Shown: piece by piece, positions 20,937 through 32,951 of the stretch
Position numbering within the stretch: the first letter of the stretch is position 1
How the letters are laid out: each line of letters begins with the position of its first letter
Source of the DNA: Viridothelium virens
Lineage: Eukaryota; Ascomycota; Dothideomycetes; Trypetheliales; Trypetheliaceae
Direction: 5' to 3'
Length of the DNA: 64,000 nucleotides
Assembly: GCA_010094025.1 (NCBI GenBank)
Contig: ML991797.1
Coordinates: forward strand, 248,001 to 312,000
Program-made: the position numbers and the translations under genes
The notes under the pieces: model-generated
Told to the model about the DNA's origin: nothing
The model's input: only the letters and a program-made list of their open reading frames with translations
The model's database searches: none

Positions 20937-23177
20937 CTATCTCAGCTTCTCTAAGAGCATCTTTGCTCCTACATTCCCCCTCGCCTTCCCTTTACCTTCC
21001 AGCTGTTCTCCGTTCTCGCCTTTCTTCTGTTTCTTCCCCTTCTTTTTGCCCACCTCAGCCTTCTCGGCATCCCCAGCTGTTTCTTCCAAGGCTCCTTTCC
21101 CCTTTCTCAACTCTGCTAACAACTCCGTCTTCTCCTCCTCGATCAACCCGCCATCTTCTTCCTCTACATCCAACAGGTTGACAACCACGAACGAACTTCC
21201 TCCACATGCCCATTTCACTATCTTTCCCTTCACACTTTTCCATACCAATCCAGGAAATCGAACCTCGGCCCAATTCTCCGATCGCGCCACTCTCCCAGCC
21301 TCAGCATCATAGCTTCCGCCCAACACCAACATCTTCAGCATCCTCCCTGCCCAAGGTCGCTCATCGCAAAACGGATGGTCCGATTCTGTTAAGTCCCCGG
21401 CGGCAAGTCCTGCCACTGCCTCAGCAGCAGGACGCTTCGCCACTGCGTCGATATGGGAGGACAGCAAGACATCCGAGATGAACTGAGCGCCAAATCCCGA
21501 AGCAAGCAAGTCTGCGGCGCGGTTGGCGACAGTGGCGAGGAGGTGAGGCAGTAGGGCGTGCGAAAGCTCGGCGGTGCGAATGTCGGGCTGCTTTTTCGAA
21601 GTGCCCGTGTCGATCGACATTCGTCGAACATCGTTCAAGAGCGTCTGAAGTGGAGGAGAGAGGAGAACTTTGCTGTTCGAAGTGGAGCCGAGGGGCCAGA
21701 GCAGGGTGCGCCGGGCAACAAGGTGGGTGGCGACTTGAAAAATGTTGTCAAGCGCGGAGTCCGGGGGAGACGTGTCGCCAAGTTTGGCACCGACGAGCTC
21801 GGGCAGGATGGTCTTGGCGATTTCGCGAGTGTCGTCGACTACCGTGTAGGCGGTGAGGAGGATAGTGTGGGCGTGCGAGTCGTAGGCCATGAGTTGGATG
21901 TTGTCTTTGAAAACTTTGAGGAAGGCGCGGCGGTCTTTGGCGGAGCTCTGCGCAAGGAGGAGACAGAGCAGACGGGAGCCAGAGGATGTGAAAGCGAGGT
22001 TTTCCAGGAGGTCAGGAGTTCCGTCGGATTCATCGCTTGAGTCGGGTCGGAGGAGGTCGGTAAAGGCTACGTATTCTTCGGAGGCGGCAGAGATGTTGAG
22101 GAAGTATTGGAGCATGGCATCGTGAAGCATGGTAAAACCAGTCATACGTTTTTGGATGAGCTGATTGATCATATGGAACAGATAACTCATTATAGGTTTG
22201 CGCTTCTCGGGTGCGGATGCAAGAATCGCAGAGAGCTCAGGGGTGGGGTTTTCCGTAGCAGTAGCAATGGGATTCTTAAAGAGAGAAAACTCGGCACCGT
22301 ACCATTCACGCAGGAGAAGTGCTTTCTGTTTACTAGTCGCAACCTGGCGATAGATATCGTCGACGATCCAGGAGGCTTCGGGATGATTGATCATGCGGCG
22401 GACGTGTCCATAGAACTCCGGGATGATGATATCTCGGATTTCAGCGTCACCTTCGACAAGGAGCTTCCCGATGAGGAATTTGGCGTATCGATTCTCGGCC
22501 AGAGTTTTGTATTCACCTTTAAGTTCAGTGGCGATCATTTTGCGTTGTCGCATATTGGCATATTTAAGAGCACATTGAACGACCCGAACAGAGTCATGCT
22601 TGAAAACAAAATCTTTAATCCTCCCTGTTATGATTTCGTAAAGTTCTGAAACCAGCTGCTCTCGTTCCTGCTTTGGCACATGTGATTTTCGCCGTAGTCG
22701 TTCCCAGAGCTTCTTGGACCGCTGGATAGAATCCGCATTAGGTTTTGCAAGTTTGCGTTCTTTGGCAAGAGCCTTCTGTTTGGCATGGGCTTCTTTAGAT
22801 GTTTGACCTTCCTGTAGTCCCCTTACTTTGCTCTGATTACCGTCAGAGTTACTTGATTTCCTGTCCGGCAAAGCAGCCTCTCCATTTTCCTCGGCGCTGT
22901 CGAGATCCGTAATGGTCGTTTCTTCTCTGGCTTCTGAGGCTGAGAAGCCTCCAAATCCATTCTCATCCTCCGTTGTGTCAGACTCTACTAACCCATCTGA
23001 GTCAATTTCCTCTTTTGCCTCCTCTTTCTTGGCTTGTGTTTTGCTGGAGGAGTTGACTTTGAGCGGCGAGCTCACTCCTTTCGCTGCAGTTACTTTGAGC
23101 TTCTTGAAGTCTTTGCTGCCGCTTTGGCTTTTTGAACTTGCAAGCGACTTGCGTTTGAGACCATTCATGCCGGCCAT
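20937..23177 (-). CDS. PUF6: PUF6-type pumilio-repeat protein, ribosome biogenesis
   Basis: A single exon encodes 746 aa. The first 150 residues are Lys/Ser/Glu-rich with a basic start (LKRKS, FKKLK) fitting nuclear and nucleolar localisation. Pumilio-like repeats follow from about 150 (ELYEIITGRIKDFVFKHDS, VVQCALKYANMRQRK, NRYAKFLIGKLL), then a CPL-type C-terminal domain (EYVAFTDLL, GSRLLCLLL, HAHTILLTAY). The tail is again Lys-rich. Yeast Puf6 (656 aa) works in 60S subunit assembly and in repressing ASH1 mRNA. The length and repeat order match that family rather than classical Puf1-5 proteins. Confidence 0.9.
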   Translation of the reverse strand: MAGMNGLKRKSLASSKSQSGSKDFKKLKVTAAKGVSSPLKVNSSSKTQAKKEEAKEEIDSDGLVESDTTEDENGFGGFSASEAREETTITDLDSAEENGEAALPDRKSSNSDGNQSKVRGLQEGQTSKEAHAKQKALAKERKLAKPNADSIQRSKKLWERLRRKSHVPKQEREQLVSELYEIITGRIKDFVFKHDSVRVVQCALKYANMRQRKMIATELKGEYKTLAENRYAKFLIGKLLVEGDAEIRDIIIPEFYGHVRRMINHPEASWIVDDIYRQVATSKQKALLLREWYGAEFSLFKNPIATATENPTPELSAILASAPEKRKPIMSYLFHMINQLIQKRMTGFTMLHDAMLQYFLNISAASEEYVAFTDLLRPDSSDESDGTPDLLENLAFTSSGSRLLCLLLAQSSAKDRRAFLKVFKDNIQLMAYDSHAHTILLTAYTVVDDTREIAKTILPELVGAKLGDTSPPDSALDNIFQVATHLVARRTLLWPLGSTSNSKVLLSPPLQTLLNDVRRMSIDTGTSKKQPDIRTAELSHALLPHLLATVANRAADLLASGFGAQFISDVLLSSHIDAVAKRPAAEAVAGLAAGDLTESDHPFCDERPWAGRMLKMLVLGGSYDAEAGRVARSENWAEVRFPGLVWKSVKGKIVKWACGGSSFVVVNLLDVEEEDGGLIEEEKTELLAELRKGKGALEETAGDAEKAEVGKKKGKKQKKGENGEQLEGKGKARGNVGAKMLLEKLR

Positions 23178-24319
23178 GGTTTTGTTCGTTGAAATGGCGT
23201 AAATGGTCCCCGCGGTTGAAATTTCGTTAATTCCAATGAGGTGACCTGTTCTGCCGATTTTTACCGCCTATCCGCTTCACCCGCCCTGCCGCCCGCAGAC
23301 CTACACCACACCACCAATCGTGTCAGCTATACGGAGGTATCTCATTATTATTGTACTAACCTTCTTTGAAGCCCCCGCATGATATTTTGCGCTGGTCATC
23401 GGATGCGCCTCGATGGTAGATACTCTCGTTTGGTAAAGTTTTTGTGAGCACAGTTTGTGTTTTAGTCTTTCTTCTACTTCTCGGCCAATGCACACTCCTT
23501 GGCTATTACTCTCTATTAGTGACTTTGAAAATGTCTATTGCAATAAAGGTTGTCGAGAGGATGTCGCTCTGAATACTATGTGAGGCCCCCACCAGCACCT
23601 TGCCCGCCCCCGAATGGCATTGGTTGTCAATCGAAACCTCAAAAAGCTGCTGGTTCCAACTTGAGTTCTCTTCAAGATATGCATTGCCCATTTGGGTACC
23701 TTTTGTGGAAATTGTCTCCGACAGTATGACGTTGGAAGGGCTGATTGCCGTGTAAAATTAAAGCAGCAGTTAAAAGGCAAGGTCTTCGGTGTGTTGACGA
23801 TTGACGGGCTTCAGTCAAAATTGCCTGCGCTGTTGACTCTGTGGAAAACCATCTCCTAGGCTAGGTTTTGAATTGAGACTACGAACCAATCTTGAAATTA
23901 TTAGTTGCGCAATTGCCAAAGGCAGAGATCCTAGGGAAATTCTGATTGGATGCTCTGTAATCATCAATCATGTCAGACCACAAAACAAGACGCAATCCTG
24001 GGTGTGGAATGATTTCATTACTGTCATTACTAGTATGATTCTGTTCAGCTAATATATGCTAGAAGGAAGAACATCGTCGTCTTATTCACACAACAAGACC
24101 TCCCATAGTGTCATGATGCCACGCTGAGAAGCGTCCGAGCATCCTCCACGACGCTGCGGCGGGCCAAACAACCAGCCTGTACCAATGCGCCCCCTAAACT
24201 CCAAAATGCTGTGTTGGTAGCCTCTCATAAGGTTGAAATCCCCAGTACCAGTGTCTACCGCGCACCAACACTCCTACCGGGAAGCAACGTAAAAGCGGAC
24301 TCTGCAAAGATTACATCCA
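23178..24319. other. Intergenic, no gene recognised
   Basis: About 1.1 kb contains the PUF6 promoter and the 3' flank of the next minus-strand gene. No motif-bearing frame, repeat or RNA gene was seen. Confidence 0.55.
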
Positions 24320-25391
24320 TCACGTCGACTCAACCCTCACCTCTGGCCCCTGCTGTCCATTTTGCCGCATACTCCCAAGCTCAGCTCCCTGGCCACTCTG
24401 ACCTCTCTTTCTCCCTCCCCCAAAATGCCAATGCCCGCTACTGCTGGGCCTCTCCGTCTGGCTTTGGGTATGTGGGTGGTCGCCTCCGCTCGCTTCGCCC
24501 CCGAACCGCGAGAAGATGCCCCGCTTCTTGGTCGCATTGCCATGTGGCTTCGTGGGTTCATCATTCAACCCTACATCCTCGAAGGTTTCATCTTCGAGAG
24601 GCGTAGCTGGGCGAGGCAATGGTGGAGTGCCAACGGAATTATTACGTTGCGCTGCCAGCCGCGCGCGTCGAGAATCAAGGGATTGGCGGGGAGGAAGGGA
24701 GCCATCGGGGTTGAAGATGGGGGAGCGAGCAGAGATGTCCTATGGGAAGAATACTTGTCAGCGTGGATCGTTTGATCGCAGAGAATCTAGACACTCTTGG
24801 TGGAAAAATTGGAAAGGTTTTGAACTAGGTTGCGACGGAGGGGGATGCGAACGGGAGCTACGGAAGGGCCGGAATGTCTGTCATCACTTACAAATGAGCG
24901 CCGGTAGGAATCAAAAGATTCGCGTGAGATGCTAAATTGATCGTGGGCCTCACTGATCATACTGCGGTAGTTTGAGGAGGCAGTTGAGCGGGAGGTATTG
25001 GACCGCGAGTGCAAGAAGGACCGAGAATTTTCGGTGGGAGAAGGCTGGGTGATGGTTGTTAGATAATGTTAATTTTCCGAAGTCTGCACTCTATCATGCG
25101 CATTTCGTAGGCGGAAGCATTACCGGAAGATAAACACCATCGTTGCTGATTTCTGCATGTCAATTAGTATACTGTACACTCCATCCCTCGGGGCGGTACC
25201 AATGGGTCTTCCGCAATAAAGAAACGTCAGAAGTGTAACTCACCGCTCAGCTTGTACTCCGTAGGCTGCTTGATATCCAACGCCGATGGAGGTTCCTTCT
25301 TGTCGAAGTAATCAACTTCAGGGCGCTGTTGGGCGGCAGGCGCATCACCATTGGCGTTCTTGCGGCTGAAGGGATTCCGGATGATTGGCAT
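24320..25391 (-). CDS. Conserved fungal protein of unknown function
   Basis: Four exons, in transcript order 25391-25244, 25152-25124, 25044-24892 and 24739-24320, give 249 aa. Exon 2 is only 29 bases and completes the motif EYKLSEISNDGVYLPPSP. The donor of exon 3 is a perfect GTAAGT; a longer exon 3 reading on to about 24787 is also open and cannot be excluded. The protein opens MPIIRNPFSRKN and is Ser/Pro-rich and mostly disordered. It includes a PLEDETFEDVGLNDEP acidic patch and ends Gly/Gln-rich. I know of similar short Ser/Pro-rich proteins with the NDGVYLPPSP motif in Pezizomycotina but no function. There is no membrane segment or catalytic motif. Confidence 0.65.
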
Positions 25392-26926
25392 TATTGGGAC
25401 GATATGCTCCTAATGAGTCGAGATAAGATGGAAGAAGATGAATGGATATAGCGGCTCGCAGCGTGGAAAGGCGAAGAGTGGGTTTTAAAGTGTGATGATT
25501 ATATGCGACGGTTAATGTTGGGGCGTCATTGAAGAATCATGCTGAAATGGAGGCACTGGTGATTCGTCCACCGGCAGCTGTGGTGCCGAGGAGGGAAAGC
25601 TGGGCGCAGTGAACCGCAGCCCGCTGATCACGCCCAAATTACCCAGAATTAGGTATCTTAGCACCTTAGGCCTCAAAACCAACCACGGTCGCTTCTGATC
25701 CTGACACAGTATTCGTCGTGCCGTCATTGTACCTGCAGCCCATCGGCGCCGAGTGACCGAGTGACTTCCGTCGCCTCTTTCTCCACCGGCCTCGGCGTTC
25801 TCGCAATAAGGTAAGAAAGCCTGTCTGCTTCAGGCATGGTCAGATTACCCTTGTGCAAAGCACTGCGCAGTAGTTTAACGTCACTCCTGCCTTTCCGTGC
25901 AACTACACATTTCTTCCATCTGCATCGTTGCCAATGAAGACGGCATTTCCAGCGTCCGTATGGAGATGCAACTACACCTTTCATGGTCTTATGGCCCTGC
26001 ACGTATCTCTGGAGTCGATTCGTTTGGCTAAGCACTCCCACGACCACGCCCATGGCTGTTGCTGGGAAGAGCCCGTGGCCTCTGTGTAATTGATGATGTG
26101 CGTCGTGACCGAATTCGTGCCGCCTATTTGAACGAGGTGAATAGAAGTTCCGTCAGTACCATGATAGGAGCCATGAAGTACCCCATTTGTGTGAAGAAAC
26201 TCTCCTAATAAAACCGGGTTTGCTGCCGCTGAGGCAATCCCATATCCTCCTCGTCTTTGGTCTTGATTGACCGCTTGAATGCTCATCCTCTTTGTTTGAC
26301 TTGGAAGCATCCTCGGGTTGAGGCAATGTGTGATAGTACGGGTGAGCATAGAGTTGCAAATATGCAGAGTCTCGGTTGGTGTCACGGAAGTTCCTATTCC
26401 TGTAACATCGAGATATCAAACATTGTTTGTGGCTTTCTTCACTACTAATGCATCACCTTTCCCTTGTTTATTGCTACCCCTCTCCTCCTGCGAGCTACGG
26501 GGTAATGCAATTATAGGCATAGGTGAGGAGGATCAGCGCAGTGTTCTGCCTTCTACTTTTGTTTTGGGATGTTCATTTCCCACAAGACTGATCTCACATC
26601 GGAGAAATCGGCCGGCTGCAGTGACATACAAAAGCCTGTAGGCGGCTCAGCGGCAACCCACGTGGGCGATGAGTCCAGACACTGCCTCTTGGTCGCTTTC
26701 ACAACAAGACCTCTACCAGCACGCCTCTTTCACCCATCTTTAAATATGTAGCCATCACGCTCTTAGCCTATTCTGCATCACTCATGCATCGTCTCTCCAT
26801 TTCGAAACCCGCGAAATCTTCTACGTGCACTTAGTTTGACTGGCCTGCGAGCTTCCGCCTGGACGTGTACTTAACAGGAGCTCGGGATAAGAAACGACTG
26901 AAGTGCCCTACCTTCAATCTACAATC
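25392..26926. other. Intergenic, possibly with gene remnants
   Basis: A minus-strand frame at about 25981-26385 contains a stretch that reads like folded protein (GEFLHTNGVLHGSYHG and IGGTNSVTTHIINYTEA), but I cannot join it to a start or a recognised family. No other signal was seen in this 1.5 kb. Confidence 0.35.
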
Positions 26927-28784
26927 ATGGGGCAATTCTGGGTCTCTTGGGTATTGTGGGAGAAGATGTGCTTTGTAGGTCAACCGTTCCACGGCTTATA
27001 ACATCTGCACAACAACTACTAATACTTATTCGACTTTAGATATTAGCCTGCGGCATTGTAAGTACGAACTCATGATTTTCCGGAAATGTGGCTCACAATT
27101 CTAGGTCACATCACTCTTCCTTGGTAGCCTCAAGCTCGCGTATTTCCACTGGAGAATCCGGAAATACAGCAGGTTGGCCACTGAGAAGCGCAATCCCGCA
27201 CCGGATCCCCCAATCAATCCGCAAAGCCGCCGCGACAACGAGGCTGGGATCCCTTTCGGCATCCGTGCGATTGAACAAGGAGTCGAAGTGGAAGGTGTCT
27301 ATATCTCACGACCGAATAGCCCGGCGTCAACTCCCAGGGCAAGTCGACTCTCATCACTTTGGAACGAGCCAGCCATCGCGAGGGAATTCTCTAGTGGTGA
27401 TGCTGTCCATCAAGCCTCACTTTCCGCGCAGCCTTTGTTGACGAATTCTATCCCTACCCTGCCGTTCCTCCAATCAAGCAACGAAGCAGCGTGGGCCTCC
27501 ACATTCTCATTCGAACGGTCATCTACTCCCGAACATCTCCAGACTCCGTCGTCAGTTTCCCTTGCCTTGGAGCAGCTGCATTTACAACCCACCTCTCAGA
27601 TTAACGGTGACAGACCTTCTGATGACCTGCAAAAGCCACCCAAGATATACCTGATTGGCAGCTCCGACGACGCTCTCCGCCAGCGTGCGCAAGAAGGGAG
27701 AAAAGTCGATAACTTTGGCATCATCGATGAACAGCCTGAACATAGAGCGAGTCTTTTCCTAGGTCTAAATGAGGACACTACAACACGTCGTGGCTCGAAT
27801 GAGTCCCAACAGACCACAAGCTCGCTTCAAGATAGCGAGAATCTCCGTGACCGAGCCGATTCGCAAGCATTGTTGCTTCCCAAGACAAGAGCCGGATCTG
27901 CGATGTCCACAAATTCGCAGTATAGCTATGTCGATCTCGAATCCATGCATGCGCATCGGCTTTCGCACGCTGCAGAAACTGGTCAGCTCACCCCCCGTTC
28001 ATGGAGAAAAGACCCCAGCCCAAGTTCTGGAAAACAGAGCGATACGAGCTCCAGCAACGATGAGCCAGTAGATTACTTCTCATCGAAGTCGCAACAAACA
28101 TCTGCTCGCTCATCCACAAGAGTGAAGTATGAATTCGCATCCGGATTCCAGTTCCCAAGCAAGATTGTCGAGGCACACAGGGCAGTGTCTTTTCCAGCAA
28201 CGAAGTCGGCTCTCGAAGCACTGGCGATCCAGTCCACCGCGACTGAAACTGCACCTGCGACTCTCTCTGATGCTACAGCTATCCAATGCCTGGTCCCTGA
28301 CCCCGTCGCACTACCTAGAGAACAGTCGCAGCAGCCAGATTCGCCACTTGATCAGCCCACTCCCCCTCAGGAAGCCTCTCAGCAAACCACTGCACAGGGA
28401 TTCGAGCCCGAGTCTCGCAACCAAGTCATCCGCAAAGTCAACTCCGGCTTCTTTGTCCTTCGCTGCGGTAGCCTCCCCGCACGCGTCGAGCAATCGGAGT
28501 CGCAGTTGCAATCCGAAAGCGCACCTGCACGGGAGAGCAGGAAACTGCAGAAGCGAAGGGGATCGACGTCGACGGAACGGAGCCGGGAGAGCAGAATGAG
28601 TTTCGTGGTGCATCGAGTGAGTCAGGGTGGACAGAGGTACTCTGAGGATGGGAAGAGGGCGGAGTTAAAGGAGGCAAGACGGGTGTCATGGGGGGGAGAG
28701 GGGCGAGGTCCAGAGAGGAAACTCCAGAAGAAAAAGCCACAGCGGGAGCTGAGGAAGCAAAGCAGTTTTGAGGAGCATATCTGA
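26927..28784 (+). CDS. Conserved fungal membrane-anchored protein, function unknown
   Basis: Exons 26927-26974, 27040-27057 and 27105-28784 give 581 aa, all phase 0. The middle exon is only 18 bases (ILACGI) and completes an N-terminal membrane helix (WVLWEKMCFILACGIVTSLFLGSL). That helix is followed by a basic stretch (FHWRIRKYSR) and the motif IPFGIRAIEQGVEVEGVYIS. The rest is Ser/Gln/Thr-rich, apparently disordered, and ends in a basic tail. The start MG.FWV.W.LWEKM and the IPFG(I/V)RAI motif belong to a family widespread in filamentous ascomycetes whose function I do not know. It is probably a single-pass protein with a long cytosolic tail. Confidence 0.72.
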
Positions 28785-29593
28785 AAGACGACAAGGCTGG
28801 TAAGAAGCTAACAAGTAAGTGCGGAGGTTATAAATACAAGCTGATTTCGTATGCGATGGAGCTAGAGTCTTCACTCCATGCTTTTCTCCCGCACGAGCGA
28901 TGATCGGGGACGATACTCTACAACCGAAGTTGAAGCCTTTCCTTTGGAGTGTCTCACCCTTGGCATTCTGTCATTCAACGTCGATAGTGAGTGGATAATC
29001 GAAGAATTGGAAGAGCAGAGCGCTTTCGCTGACTGTCAATTGTACCTCTTTTGCGAGGTTGCTCTTCTGTCTTTGTATAAGTATTTGAGGGGAATAAATT
29101 TGGAGAATGGAATGGTTCTCAGATACAGCAAGACTTGGATTGGCTTAGCTAGAGCAGTACCCATTACTATTTCTCTATTAAAGATTACATTAATATACTT
29201 TTGCTTCTCTATTCATTCCCACGCCAGTGTGGAATGAAATGGTACCAGAGATGAAGATGTATCGCATGAATAATGGTCATAGATAGCTGTCAATATGCCT
29301 TCAGTACCTTTATGGCAGAAACAAGGAGACCCTGACCGTACCTTACATGCATGCTCGTTATCTGCAATCTGTTTCAGATTTGTGCAAGGACCTCAGGTAA
29401 GACTCGAATCGTCACGTGATTTCGCGTTGTGTTCCAGCGCGCCGACGCGTCTTCACATCCCGCTACTAACAGAGTCGAGACTGTACTTCCCGGGCAGATC
29501 AACTTAGCTTCCGCTGCACTTCATCGCCACTCTTAATAGACCCGGGCCTCGTTTCACCTCATCAATCTGTACACGTCACGAGTAATAATCAAG
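28785..29593. other. Intergenic, no gene recognised
   Basis: A 119-codon frame at 28878-29237 has no motif and no support. The RAD51 promoter lies at the right end. Confidence 0.5.
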
Positions 29594-30773
29594 ATGAGTG
29601 CAGAAGACACCCAATCCCAATCAGGTTACGATGACAGCAGCATGGGCGGACCTGGTGCGCCCACACCCCTCTCTGCGCTCGAAGGCACAGCAGGCCTCAC
29701 CGCGCGCGACATCAAGCTGATCATGGACGGTGGCTTCAATACGGTCGAGTCAGTCGCATACACCCCGAAACGCGCGTTAGAGCAGATCAAGGGCATCTCG
29801 GAGCAAAAGGCAACCAAAATCCTAACTGAGGCATCGAAGCTAGTACCGATGGGATTCACAACTGCGACAGAGATGCACCAGAGAAGAAGCGAGCTGATCA
29901 GTATCACGACGGGGAGCAAGCAGCTCGATACGCTATTAGCAGGAGGAATTGAGACTGGGAGTATCACGGAGGTGTTTGGGGAATTTCGGACGGGGAAGAG
30001 TCAGATTTGCCATACGTTGGCAGTGACATGTCAGCTACCATTCGATATGGGAGGCGGAGAGGGAAAGTGTCTGTACATTGATACAGAGGGCACATTCCGG
30101 TACGTATTTACCCCCTCCATCCACCTAGCTACCTCGCCTGCTACGTCTACTTCGCGTGGATCCAGATGTGCAAGATATTGCAGCAGGAAGCATCATTAGC
30201 ATCCCTGGCTGACATGCTCGTTTCAGGCCAGTACGACTCCTAGCAGTAGCCAACCGCTACGGCCTCTCCGGCGAAGAAGTCCTCGACAACGTTGCCTACG
30301 CCCGCGCCTACAACTCTGACCATCAGCTCACCCTCCTCAATCAAGCTGCACAGATGATGACCGAAACCCGCTTCTCGCTCCTCGTCGTCGACAGCGCCAC
30401 ATCACTCTACCGTACTGACTTCATGGGTCGCGGCGAGCTCTCCTCACGTCAGACGCATCTCGCCAAGTTCATGCGCACGCTGCAGCGCCTTGCTGATGAG
30501 TTCGGAATCGCGGTCATCATCACCAATCAGGTCGTCGCGCAGGTGGACGGTGGGCCCAGCGCCATGTTCAACCCCGACCCAAAGAAGCCAATTGGAGGAA
30601 ATATCATCGCGCATGCGAGTACGACAAGGTTGAGTTTGAAAAAGGGGAGAGGGGAGACGAGAATATGTCGAATCTACGATAGTCCGTGCCTGCCTGAGAG
30701 TGATTGCTTGTTTGCGATTAATGAGGATGGAATCGGGGATCCGAGTCCAAAGGATCTGGAGAAGGATGGATGA
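29594..30773 (+). CDS. RAD51: RAD51 recombinase
   Basis: Exons 29594-30099 and 30227-30773 give 350 aa, the normal length for the family. The GTACGT donor and TTTCAG acceptor join IDTEGTFR to [13 protein letters not shown] exactly as in other RAD51 proteins. An N-terminal helix-hairpin-helix domain (residues about 30-90, [12 protein letters not shown]) precedes the RecA core with Walker A GEFRTGKS and Walker [13 protein letters not shown]. The ssDNA-binding loops follow ([27 protein letters not shown]). It forms nucleoprotein filaments in homologous recombination and acts in the nucleus. Confidence 0.97.
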
Positions 30774-32951
30774 GTGTCGGTGGCAAGAGGACTGGTCAAT
30801 ATTCGGCAAGGATTTGGCGATATCATTGTAGGAAGATCCTTTGAGGGAAACAACAGTAATGGACACTGTGCTTGCTTAAACTGGCTAAGAGGGAGGTATT
30901 TTAGTGTGGTATCATGATATTATCTGTACATAACTTTACGACCGTAACTTAGACTCCTAGTTCACACTGTCGCGCTTAGACGTATTTAAAGGAAGCATGG
31001 TAATCAACACCAAAAGCTAAGCAAAGGCTCCATGACTTCTATAACCTATTCGTCTTCTTTGAGTATAACAAGCAGCAGCATCTATCTACTGACACACTCA
31101 GAAAGGCTACCTTGCAGACCACTGAAGACCCGACTTTATCTGTTTCGAAATGTGCTTCAGAGAAAGGAAACAAGTGTTCAGAAATTACCTTCTAAAAAGC
31201 GTGGCTGCAATCGCGTCGAAGTTGGAAATTTCATCTCATTGCTCGGAAGCCCAACATGAAACATGCAGTAGCCAAATGCAAGAGTTCAAGACGCAGGAGG
31301 TATCGAACTGAAGTAAAATTAAAAAATTGACCGCAAAATCCCATGAAGGGTGGACGACTCTAAGTGCGCACTGAGAAGGTCCCTAACGAAGCCTTGATGA
31401 CGCACTACGCGCTAGCATACCTCTGAATTCGAGTCCTACAACCTATCTTCTGCGCAGTGGAGTTGAGAAGAGCTCGTAAAGGTCATCCCTACTCGAACGT
31501 ACCTACTCTACAACTTTTCCATCCTGTTAGAGCGTCTCAGACCTGAATCAAGATCGATAATCGACTACGAAGCCCTTTATGCTGCCCGTAGTCAACTCCG
31601 CTCAGAATCGTGTCAATACATTACCAAAGCCAATGCGACAGGTACAAGGAATGATCATGGATCAAGGGAAGATATGTGGTCACCAGTAGAACCTAATAGA
31701 AGACCAAGGAAAACCATCAAATCCCTCTCTTTCCATGATCGCCTTAGCGACTACGATACGTTGTTCGCAATACCAATGTTTCTGAAGCACACAAGACGCA
31801 CCTTGCCATGATGCTCTTCTGTAGTCAGATTCGCCAATAGGGTAGAGGGATTTGTGCGGATGCACCGTCCAGGTGCATTCGACGGCCGGCGCAGAATATC
31901 GTTTGGGGGCCTGCAAGAAATTTTTGGTAAGGAATCATGAGGCATAAACTAGTTGCGCAAGCATCTTTGTAGTCGAGTGTATCAAAAACAAAAAAAAGAT
32001 CTTCATTGCCCTTTTTTTCGGATCAGCATAAAGTCATTTCCGCCATTGTAGCCGTAGGCACAGGACGCACCCCCATGTGTAGTCCTGACTTCGGCACGAA
32101 TTCCAGGTACTGGTCTTACGGCTCACCGCTGCGCAACGCTTTTCTGTTTGCTTCATCGGTGCATGTGACCCGTAGGGACCATCTCCAAGGTAACGGTACG
32201 GCCAAGAGGACATAAATCAGTGTCGGGCCCTCTTTCAAGGAGAGGCGCGGAGCCTAGCGTGCCTGGTCATCTTTTGTGGGCCAATTATAGGGGACCAGCG
32301 GATGATTTTGTTTGGAAGCTCGAGCCAAAACTTGGGCGGTCTACCTCCAGAGGATGCGAATGTCCTCCCATTTCACCTTCAACCGACCGTCGGCCACCTT
32401 CGATAGTTCGTCATGTCCGTTTCTTGTGCCACCTCGGGCGATCCGAGAGATCCCAAATGGTCCTTAGTCCTCTTTGTGGTAGCATTGCCACATTAAGGAT
32501 GACGGGAGTAGCCACGATTCTACATCTGGAGCGGAATAACTTGCATCGTGCGACGAAGACCTTAGTTGAGGTTCATCAGAGGAGAAGCGTATATACTGGC
32601 TACGCCAAGGTCTGCGGGCTGAGCTTACCAGTCGTAAGCCTTGGAAATGCTCGTATGAGGTAAGAGTGCTGCAGAGTTCTGCCAGTGATTAAGGTTTTGT
32701 CTACATGTGTGACTCCGGGAAACGGTATGTTATTCAACGTGACCATCGCCTCACATTGCCTCACATTTTAATAAAATCTCACCCCCAGTGTTTCTTAACA
32801 AAGCTCCATATATTCAGAACCCGTTCCCGAAGCCTACACAGCTGAATAAGCCCCCAGTCAATTGTAGAATCAAATCACTACAAGACACCCAATCGTTCGT
32901 CTTCAGCCAATCTAATCAATAATACAGAACGAGCAACTTCTCCTTGCAGAG
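30774..32951. other. Gene-poor stretch with an odd ORF at 32220-32663
   Basis: No recognisable fungal gene occurs in 2.2 kb. The plus-strand frame at 32220-32663 translates partly to CHLGRSERSQ and IATLRMTGVA. These fragments resemble the meaningless translations produced by certain bacterial dispersed repeats, not a known fungal protein. The last 100 bases are the promoter of the next gene. Confidence 0.45.
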
